From positions 1 through 5,735 of the forward strand of contig DBNU01000052.1 of the NCBI GenBank assembly GCA_002299125.1: a stretch of DNA of 5,735 nt. Direction: 5' to 3'. Shown here in pieces: positions 1 to 5,108 of this stretch. The notes under the pieces were generated by a model. It made no database searches. It had not been told where the DNA came from and was given only the letters and a program-made list of their open reading frames with translations. This DNA is from Proteobacteria bacterium UBA664 (GTDB lineage Bacteria > Pseudomonadota > Gammaproteobacteria > UBA7966). Numbering within the stretch: the first letter of the stretch is position 1; each line of letters starts with the position of its first letter. Position numbers and translations under genes: made by a program.

Positions 1-322
1 TGTAGCTGCGGCCGGAGTCCGGGTTCTGCCAACTGGTCGCCGTACCGGTCGGGGCGCTTTCCAGCGCCTGGCCGGCCCTCATGCGGTCGACGTCATCCAT
101 GGTGGAGCCGATGGCGCCACCGAGGAAGCTGCCGGCGAGTGCGCCAGCGGCCGTCGTGATGAGGCGAGTGGTCTCGTTGCCGCCGACCGTGCTGCCGAGG
201 TAGCCACCGAGGGCACCGCCGGTCGCCTGGCCAATCTGCTGCTTGGTACAGCCAGTGAGCGTGAGGGCGAGGGCGAGGATGGTGACGCGGGCTACGGTGA
301 TGGGTCGGGTAGTCGAGCGCAT
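1..322 (-). CDS. Glycine-zipper outer-membrane lipoprotein, 17-kDa surface-antigen type (C-terminus cut by window edge)
   Basis: The first 107 residues are visible and the 3' end lies beyond the left edge. The N-terminus is a lipoprotein signal: basic start, hydrophobic stretch at about residues 10-22, and a lipobox LTGC with Cys25 as the predicted lipidated residue. Residues about 30-75 form two glycine-rich hydrophobic segments (GGALGGYLGSTVGG and AGALAGSFLGGAIG), the pattern of glycine-zipper 2TM domains. After these comes a segment with ALE and WQNPDSGRSY, which resembles the start of the C-terminal domain of 17-kDa/RT0821-type surface antigens. The ATG at 322 has a GGGAG ribosome site at 333-337, ten bases upstream. 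Such proteins sit in the outer membrane, but their molecular role is mostly unknown. The gene follows mlaA on the same strand after 167 bases. A hopanoid role is not implied beyond proximity. Family call fairly sure, function unknown. Confidence 0.8.
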   Translation of the reverse strand, partial: MRSTTRPITVARVTILALALTLTGCTKQQIGQATGGALGGYLGSTVGGNETTRLITTAAGALAGSFLGGAIGSTMDDVDRMRAGQALESAPTGTATSWQNPDSGRSY

Positions 323-489
323 GTGTGATGATCTCCCATGACCAGAGTGGTCGCTACGAATGTGGAACGAAGGGCGTGAACAGAGACTGAACGGATGCCC
401 GGAGGTTTCCCGCAGGAGTCGGATGATTGCGTTGCGTCATCCAGAAAGGTATCGCCATCAGGTCTCGAGTGCGCAGAGGCTTTGCTCGC
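323..489. other. mlaA to lipoprotein intergenic spacer
   Basis: These 167 bases separate the mlaA stop from the downstream lipoprotein start. I see no ORF with protein-like composition. One imperfect inverted repeat is present: GGATGA at 421-426 and TCATCC at 437-442, with a 10-base loop and no T-run on either side, so it does not look like an intrinsic terminator. I could not identify a convincing sigma-70 promoter for the lipoprotein gene. The only clear signal is its ribosome site at 333-337. Confidence 0.4.
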
Positions 490-1344
490 TCAGTCGATCT
501 TCAGCACATCCGTCGAATCATCCACCGGCTCGGCGGGTGTGGAGGTGCCAGCACTGTCAGGCAATGCCGCAGTGCCGGAGTCGCCACCGGCACCGTTGTC
601 GAACTCGCCGTTGAAGTCGAGGTAGAGATCATCCTCGCCGAAGCCCTTGCCGTCCCGGATGAGGTAGTTGCGGCGCTGGCGGTAGGCCTCACGCGTGAAG
701 GTGTAGGGATCGAGCGCGGCCTCGTCACGCAGCCGGGTGGCTTCCAGCAGATTGGCGCGCGTGTTGACTACCTCGAGCATACCTACAGGCAGGCCGATTA
801 CGAGCCCGCCTACCCAGAAGAGCGGGTTGGTGATAAGCGCGGTACCGAAACCGGGCACATCACGTTGCGTCGCCGGACCGAGGAAGGGGAAGACGAGGTA
901 GTTGCCCTCGCCGACGCCCCAGACGGCCAGGGTCTGGCCGAAGTCCTCCTGGTGGGCAGGAAAACCGAAGGGGGTCGCGACGTCGAAGAAGCCGCCGATG
1001 CCGAGTGTGGTGTTGAGCACCACGCGGCCGCTGTCCTGGAGCGCGTTCAGCAGCTTGCCCTGCAGGATGTTGTTCAGAATGGTGTTCAGGTAGTAGAAGT
1101 TGCCGTAGAAGTTGCTGACACCCTGGCGGAAGCCAATCGGGGTGATCGCCTGCCAGCCATGTGCGGCCGGCTCGAGCACATTCCGATCCAGGGCGTCGTT
1201 GAAGGAGTAGAACTTGCGGTTGGTCTGTTCGTAGGGATCCCGCGGGTCCGGGGCGTTCGGGTTGTGCGCACAGCCACCCAGAACCGCCAGCACCACGCCA
1301 GCCAGAACGCCCTTGAGGGCCGTTGCCACCCCATCCATGTCCAT
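490..1344 (-). CDS. mlaA: MlaA/VacJ-family outer-membrane phospholipid-trafficking lipoprotein
   Basis: A 284-residue protein of the MlaA (VacJ) family. In E. coli, MlaA sits in the outer membrane with porins and removes misplaced phospholipids from the outer leaflet, passing them to periplasmic MlaC. Visible here are a signal peptide with lipobox LGGC (Cys25), the family signature DPYEQTNRKFYSFND at residues 36-50, NTTLGIGGFFDVA at 111-123, and EDFGQTLAVWGVGEGNYLVF from residue 133, followed by PFLGPATQRD. The core ends near residue 242. A Gly/Ser/Pro/Asp-rich acidic tail of about 40 residues follows and makes the protein longer than E. coli MlaA (about 251). The ATG at 1344 has GGAGG at 1353-1357, eight bases upstream. 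A second ATG two codons later (1338) could also serve. It lies 214 bases downstream of the MlaC-type gene, which suggests a functional pair. Family identification is very sure. A specific link to hopanoids is inference from context. Confidence 0.95.
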   Translation of the reverse strand: MDMDGVATALKGVLAGVVLAVLGGCAHNPNAPDPRDPYEQTNRKFYSFNDALDRNVLEPAAHGWQAITPIGFRQGVSNFYGNFYYLNTILNNILQGKLLNALQDSGRVVLNTTLGIGGFFDVATPFGFPAHQEDFGQTLAVWGVGEGNYLVFPFLGPATQRDVPGFGTALITNPLFWVGGLVIGLPVGMLEVVNTRANLLEATRLRDEAALDPYTFTREAYRQRRNYLIRDGKGFGEDDLYLDFNGEFDNGAGGDSGTAALPDSAGTSTPAEPVDDSTDVLKID

Positions 1345-1558
1345 GCCTCGTGCCTCCGTGTGAAGTCCCTGGTGCTGTGGTCCCGGTCAGTCCAGGCCCA
1401 AGGAAATGCTGCGCCTACTAAGTCCTTTGCCGAATAGCGCACCGCCGCGTTAGCGGCCCGGCCCCGATGCGCTGAAGATGACTGCCGTGCAGCCTGAAAC
1501 CGTCATCCCCGCATAGCCCGTCATCCCCGCGAAGGCGGGGAGCCAGTCGAAATGTCGA
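1345..1558. other. hpnM-mlaA intergenic spacer carrying a REP-like repeat
   Basis: These 214 bases hold the REP-like hairpin at 1500-1549 and a small GC hairpin, GCCGC-GTTA-GCGGC, at 1444-1457. Neither is followed by a T-run on the minus strand, so neither looks like a standard terminator. No protein-like ORF is visible. The mlaA ribosome site GGAGG lies at 1353-1357. I found no promoter for mlaA that I would defend, so transcription may continue from the upstream gene. Confidence 0.45.
1500..1549. repeat. REP-like palindromic repeat with an adjoining half copy
   Basis: The sequence TCCCCGC (1524-1530), loop GAAG, GCGGGGA (1535-1541) makes a perfect 7-bp hairpin flanked by GTCA on one side and GCCAGTC on the other. 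The 13-base unit CCGTCATCCCCGC occurs twice, at 1500-1512 and 1518-1530, so a half copy sits directly beside the full one. Read on the minus strand it would encode the phrase LPAFAGMT, a familiar sign of the CGTCATTCCCGCG-type repeats scattered between genes in many proteobacteria. It lies 17 bases after the hpnM stop. A role in mRNA 3'-end stability or partial termination is possible but not shown. Other copies elsewhere in the genome cannot be seen here. Confidence 0.75.
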
Positions 1559-2206
1559 TCATTCCGCATCCTTGCCCTCGAGCAGGCCCTGGGTCTGGGA
1601 CTCCAGGCGTGCCATGAGATCGGCGATGCTGGCATTCCTGAGCACGGTCGCGTACTCGGTGCGCTTGAGGGACAGATCACTCACACCGTCGGCAACCACG
1701 TTGACGATCCGCCAGGCCCCATCGCTGCCCGAGCGCAGCAGGTAGTGCAGGCTGACCGGCCGCTTGCCGCTGGCCGGACGTTGCAATTGCGTGCGCACCA
1801 GGGCCTCGCCCGCGCGTCGACCAAGTTCACTGCCCAGGGTGACGAAGCGCTCGTCGGTGTGGGAATCGAAGCGCGAGGCGTAGGTCGCGACGCTCAGTTC
1901 GGCGAAGACTGCGAGGAAGCGCTGACGCTCGGCCTCATCGAGCGTGCCCCAGGTCTGCCCCAGCACGACGCGGGCGATGGTGGGGAAGTCGAAACCCGCG
2001 TGCACCACCGGCCGGAGCTGGTCGGCGCGGGCCTGCGTGCCTACCGCGCCGGCCTGCATCGAGGCGAAGAGCGCCGCATGCAGGGTTTCCACGACGGTGA
2101 CCGCTGCGGCGACCGGAGTGGGCTGGGTCTCAGCTCGCGCGACGGGCACCGCGAGCGCAGCGAGGCAGAGGCTGAACGAGAGGATGAGACGACAGGCGTG
2201 GTGCAA
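1559..2206 (-). CDS. hpnM: MlaC/Ttg2D-family periplasmic lipid-binding protein, HpnM-like
   Basis: A 215-residue exported protein of the MlaC/Ttg2D superfamily (Pfam MlaC, PF05494), whose members carry lipids across the periplasm. The N-terminus is a Sec signal peptide (hydrophobic residues 7-21) with likely cleavage after VARA (residue 25). Family marks include FDFPTIARVVLGQTWGTLDE at residues 72-91, an ERQRF/FAELSVATYASRF helix at 93-113, and WRIVNVVADGVSDLSLKRTE at 165-184 with a final YATVLRN. HpnM is the subgroup found in hopanoid loci, and I chose that name because hpnH and hpnB lie directly upstream. Sequence alone would also allow plain MlaC. The start is TTG at 2206 (read as Met). 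A stop in frame lies ten codons upstream at 2234-2236, no ATG or GTG falls between, and a weak GGAA lies about seven bases before the TTG. No MlaD, E, F or B gene is in the window. Confidence 0.85.
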   Translation of the reverse strand: MHHACRLILSFSLCLAALAVPVARAETQPTPVAAAVTVVETLHAALFASMQAGAVGTQARADQLRPVVHAGFDFPTIARVVLGQTWGTLDEAERQRFLAVFAELSVATYASRFDSHTDERFVTLGSELGRRAGEALVRTQLQRPASGKRPVSLHYLLRSGSDGAWRIVNVVADGVSDLSLKRTEYATVLRNASIADLMARLESQTQGLLEGKDAE

Positions 2207-2399
2207 GGGAAATTCCAGATCAGCGGGCGAGATTCACAGTCGTGATATTAGCAATCAGGGGTCTCAACCCGCGAGACGTTCACGTGCATCCGTCACGCAG
2301 GTGCGATGCGGCAAGGAGCGATCGGAGAGATTGCCGCCGGGCGTTCGCCCGTGCGACATGGCGAACAGCGGACCGCTACAGCAGATCCGAGGGCGAACT
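2207..2399. other. hpnB-hpnM intergenic spacer with nested inverted repeats
   Basis: These 193 bases are rich in inverted repeats. CGGGCG-TT-CGCCCG lies at 2338-2351. GTTCGCC at 2343-2349 can instead pair with GGCGAAC at 2360-2366, and a second GGCGAAC lies at 2392-2398. AGCGG-A-CCGCT lies at 2367-2377, and GTCTC (2261-2265) pairs with GAGAC (2273-2277). The first two foldings exclude each other. No T-run follows any stem on the minus strand. An AT-rich patch near 2245-2255 (TAATAT on the minus strand) could be a -10 element for hpnM, but no -35 fits at normal spacing. No protein-like ORF is visible. Confidence 0.45.
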
Positions 2400-3545
2400 T
2401 CACGCAGCCGGGTAGCTGCGGTCGCGCCACACCGCCGTCGTGCCGCGGTGGTGGCCGATGGCCGAGGCAATGGTCATGGCCAGGAACAGCGCACCCGCGA
2501 CGGGCAGGGTGATCACGCGCCAGGCCGGGAGTTGGTAGTAGCGGAGCGTCGGCCAGTAGGCGATGCCCATGGCGGCGCAGCCGACGAGCCCGGCGAGTCG
2601 TTCCTCCCAGTCGCCGAACAGGAGCGCGAGCGGCGGGGCGACGAGGCTCGCGATCATCAGAACGACACACAAGCTGAGCAGGACGGGCGAGTGGTGCAAT
2701 TGGGTGTAGGCCGTGCGGCTCACCATCTGCCAGACGTTCGCCAACTGCGGGTACTCGCGCAGACTGCGCGCCCCGTGTGTGAGACCGATCCAGATCCGCG
2801 CACCGCTCCGTTTGACGGCCGCGGCCAGACTGCAATCGTCGATGAGTGCCCCGCGCAGGGCGCCGAAGCCGCCGATGGCCTCGAGGCACCTGGCCTCGAT
2901 GAGCATCAGCCCGCCGGCTGCTGCCGCGAAGGCGCTCTGCGGCCCATTGGCGAGGCGAAACGGGTATAGCAGCTTGAAGAAGAACACGAAGGCCGGCATC
3001 AGGAGCCGCTCCCAGATCTCCTGCATGCGCAGGTGCACCATCACCGATACCAGTGCGGCACCGGTATTGCGCTGCCGCTCGAAGAGTGCCGGGAGCATGC
3101 CGGGTTCGAGTTCGATGTCCGCGTCCACCAGCAACAGCCAGGGTTCACGGGCCTCGGTGCGGGCTGCCTCCAATGCCCAGAGCTTGCCGCTCCAGCCCGG
3201 GGACAACTCGGGCGCCGCCAGAATCCTGAGCTTTGGGTGCTGCAAGGCCTCGGCCACCGCCCGCGTGGCGTCGGTGGAGTGATCGTCGATGAGCAGCACC
3301 TCGGCGACGGCAGGCTCCGCCAGCAGCGGCGGCAGTGTGCGTCCGAGCACGGCCGCCTCGTTCCGGGCTGGGATCAGCACGGATACCCGCCTGCCCTCGT
3401 CCGGGGATGTACGCTCGGATTGGGCCGCCTCGAGGTGTTCATCGGTGCGGTGAGGCCGCCAGGGCACCAGCAGCAGCCCGACCCACATCAGGGCACCGAT
3501 GATGGCAAAGGCGCTCAGCACGGCGTGTATGCCCTGCACGCCCAT
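2400..3545 (-). CDS. hpnB: Hopene-associated glycosyltransferase HpnB (GT2 family)
   Basis: A 381-residue membrane-anchored family 2 glycosyltransferase of the HpnB type. Order: one N-terminal transmembrane segment (residues about 6-28), then a cytoplasmic GT-A domain opening with RRVSVLIPARNEA (52-64), LIDDHSTDAT (85-94), GWSGKLWAL (117-125), the metal-binding DAD (141-143) and the acidic LIDDCSLA (234-241) where the catalytic base is expected. A hydrophobic FVFFFKLLYPF stretch lies near 186-196, and C-terminal membrane segments lie at about 287-310 and 343-363. QMVSRTAYTQL (273-283) sits where processive relatives carry QxxRW. Length fits the family. The ATG at 3545 has only a weak ribosome site and follows the hpnH stop by 63 bases; a CCGGATCCGG palindrome lies just upstream at 3554-3563. 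HpnB genes accompany hopanoid genes, but donor and acceptor have not to my knowledge been shown. Family call very sure, substrate unknown. Confidence 0.93.
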   Translation of the reverse strand: MGVQGIHAVLSAFAIIGALMWVGLLLVPWRPHRTDEHLEAAQSERTSPDEGRRVSVLIPARNEAAVLGRTLPPLLAEPAVAEVLLIDDHSTDATRAVAEALQHPKLRILAAPELSPGWSGKLWALEAARTEAREPWLLLVDADIELEPGMLPALFERQRNTGAALVSVMVHLRMQEIWERLLMPAFVFFFKLLYPFRLANGPQSAFAAAAGGLMLIEARCLEAIGGFGALRGALIDDCSLAAAVKRSGARIWIGLTHGARSLREYPQLANVWQMVSRTAYTQLHHSPVLLSLCVVLMIASLVAPPLALLFGDWEERLAGLVGCAAMGIAYWPTLRYYQLPAWRVITLPVAGALFLAMTIASAIGHHRGTTAVWRDRSYPAA

Positions 3546-3608
3546 TCACCCAGCCGGATCCGGGCAGACGCGTGGGGTGGGGAGGAGGTCACGGGGGGCA
3601 GTGACTGC

Positions 3609-4760
3609 TCAGGCGACACGCTGGCTGGAGCAGCCACCCGCTGGCTTGGAGGCCTGCTCGCCCTCGCCCTCGCTCCCGGCCACTAGCTGGGGTCGGGCCG
3701 CAGCGTCCTCGACGTAGCGAACGACCGGTTCCGGCGCCATGGGCCCCTCCGTACGTGGGCCGAACAGGGCGACGCCGAGGGCCTTCAGCGGGTTCGCGAA
3801 GGTGTCGTCCACCGCTGTCATCTCGTAACCGCAGTGGGCCATGCAGTTCGCACACTTGGGGTTGCGCCCCGTGCCGTAGCGTTCCCAGTCGGTGTCGTCC
3901 ATGAGCTCGCGAAAACTGCGCGCGTAGCCCTCTCCCACCAAGAGGTAACAGGGCTTCTGCCAGCCGAACACATTGCGGGTGACGGCACCCCAGGGTGTGC
4001 ACTCGTAGGTCTCGTTGCCGGCAAGGAAGGAGAGGTAGAGCGAGGACTGATTGAACTGCCAGCGCTTGCCGCGGCCAAGTTTGAAAAGATCGCGGAACAA
4101 CTGCCGACTCTGAGTGCGCTTGAGGAAGAGATCCTGCCGCGGTGCACGTTCGTAGCTGTAGCCGGGCGCGATGGTCACGCCCTCCACGCCGAGGCCCATC
4201 ATGTCGTCCATGAAGGCAGCGATCTCCGGGGCACCCTCGCCCTGGAACAGCGTGCAGTTGATCGTCACTCGGAAGCCGCGGCGACGGGCCTCGCGGATCA
4301 CCTCGACGCATTTGTCGAAAACGCCCTGGCGACAAACCGAGGCGTCGTGGCGCTCGCGGTTGCCGTCGAGGTGGATGGAGAAGGTGAGGTAGGGGCTGGG
4401 GCGGTAGTCGTCCATACGCTTTTCGAGCAGCAGCGCATTGGTGCAGAGGTAGACGAACTTCTTGCGCTCCAGGAAGCCCTGGACAATCTGCGGCATCTCC
4501 TTGTGGATGAGCGGCTCGCCTCCAGCGATGGAGACCACCGGGGCGCCACATTCGTCGATGGCCTGCAGGCAGTCCTGCACCGACAGCCGGCGGTCGAGGA
4601 TCTCATCCGGATAGTCGATCTTGCCGCAGCCTGCACAGGCGAGATTGCAGCGGAAGAGCGGTTCCAGCATCAGCACCAGCGGGTATTTGCGGTTGCCGCG
4701 AAGCTTCTGGCCGATGATGTAGCGGGCGACCCGGTACTGCTGGATTAGCGGTACGCTCAT
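3609..4760 (-). CDS. hpnH: Adenosylhopane synthase HpnH (radical SAM)
   Basis: A 383-residue radical SAM enzyme that adds the 5'-deoxyadenosyl radical from SAM to diploptene to give adenosylhopane, the first step of the C35 hopanoid side chain. The FeS motif CNLACAGC (Cys38, Cys42, Cys45) has the CxxxCxxC spacing. The SAM-contact motif AGGEPL is at 79-84, FSIHLDG at 127-133 and VTINCTLFQG at 165-174. The C-terminal half carries Cys254, Cys271 and a CANCMAHC group (Cys303, Cys306, Cys310) that may bind a second cluster. The start MSVPLIQQYRVARYIIGQK is typical of the family. The reading frame is open upstream to 4961, but that extension is Arg/Pro-rich and unlike HpnH, so I start at ATG 4760, with GAGGA at 4773-4777 as a possible ribosome site. 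The last 35 or so residues (Gly/Glu/Ser-rich) look disordered. Diverges from dxs, with hpnB following. Confidence 0.95.
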   Translation of the reverse strand: MSVPLIQQYRVARYIIGQKLRGNRKYPLVLMLEPLFRCNLACAGCGKIDYPDEILDRRLSVQDCLQAIDECGAPVVSIAGGEPLIHKEMPQIVQGFLERKKFVYLCTNALLLEKRMDDYRPSPYLTFSIHLDGNRERHDASVCRQGVFDKCVEVIREARRRGFRVTINCTLFQGEGAPEIAAFMDDMMGLGVEGVTIAPGYSYERAPRQDLFLKRTQSRQLFRDLFKLGRGKRWQFNQSSLYLSFLAGNETYECTPWGAVTRNVFGWQKPCYLLVGEGYARSFRELMDDTDWERYGTGRNPKCANCMAHCGYEMTAVDDTFANPLKALGVALFGPRTEGPMAPEPVVRYVEDAAARPQLVAGSEGEGEQASKPAGGCSSQRVA

Positions 4761-5108
4761 GGGAGAGGGCGGTCCTCGGAAACGGTGGGCGCCCGCGACG
4801 GGGCGTAACAGATCCGGCTGGTCGAAAAAGGGCAGCGGATGGTGATGACGGGTGCAGGCCAGACGGGCCGGCCTTGGGTTGCAGCGCGCGCACCGGCTCC
4901 GGCCTGACTGTGTACTCTCGCGGAAGGCCCCACCACGACGGCACCCGTCCGCGCGAATCACTGCTGGTTCGATACCTTAGCGAAGGGTGCGGTGCATTGA
5001 AAGCGGCGTTTGCCCGCTCGCTGGGCGGTTTGCGTTGCAGGCCACCGGTACCGCCGACATAATCCGCCGCTTGTTCCCGAGAACCCCAGACCACAGGGCG
5101 ACACTCCC
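4761..5108. promoter_or_regulatory. Divergent hpnH/dxs intergenic control region
   Basis: These 348 bases separate two divergently read genes and hold no ORF with protein-like composition. On the plus strand a good sigma-70-like promoter for dxs lies at 5035-5063. On the minus strand only a weak candidate for hpnH is visible: TTTCAA (4997-5002), 17 bases, TAAGGT (4974-4979), which would leave a leader of about 200 bases. The palindrome GGCCGGCC and a short GCGCGCGC run occur in the middle, but no long operator-like repeat stands out. I recognise no riboswitch. Confidence 0.5.
5035..5063 (+). promoter_or_regulatory. Candidate sigma-70 promoter for dxs
   Basis: TTGCAG at 5035-5040, a 17-base spacer and CATAAT at 5058-5063 match the -35/-10 layout. 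The -10 has five of six consensus bases, the -35 three of six. A start of transcription near 5070 would give a leader of about 39 bases ending in the AGGG ribosome site at 5095-5098. It is the most AT-rich hexamer in an otherwise GC-rich stretch. Predicted from sequence only. Confidence 0.5.

Noticed and set aside
427..1437. Long open frame on the plus strand covering the whole of mlaA (336 codons)
   Set aside because: It is the antisense of a clear mlaA gene in high-GC DNA, where such open frames are common. Its translation has no recognisable domain and is Val/Glu/Arg-skewed.
1444..1457. GC hairpin as an intrinsic terminator before mlaA
   Set aside because: The stem is only five pairs and no T-run follows on either strand.
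1944..2969. Long plus-strand open frame across hpnM, the spacer and part of hpnB (341 codons)
   Set aside because: It overlaps two well-supported genes on the other strand, is Arg/Ala/Gly-rich and shows no family motif.
3588..3605. GTCAC/GTGAC inverted repeat at the end of hpnH as a terminator
   Set aside because: Five-pair stem, eight-base loop, no T-run, and it overlaps neither a conserved motif nor a transcription-end signal.
3589..4551. Second minus-strand frame inside hpnH (320 codons)
   Set aside because: Frame-shifted reading of hpnH: Arg/Pro/His-rich with no motif, whereas the hpnH frame carries all family motifs.
3834..4748. Plus-strand open frame opposite hpnH (304 codons)
   Set aside because: Antisense shadow of hpnH, with composition mirroring the codon bias of that gene.
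4761..4961. N-terminal extension of hpnH by 67 codons to an upstream ATG
   Set aside because: The extension is Arg/Pro/His-rich and not like HpnH, while MSVPLIQQYR at 4760 matches the usual family start.
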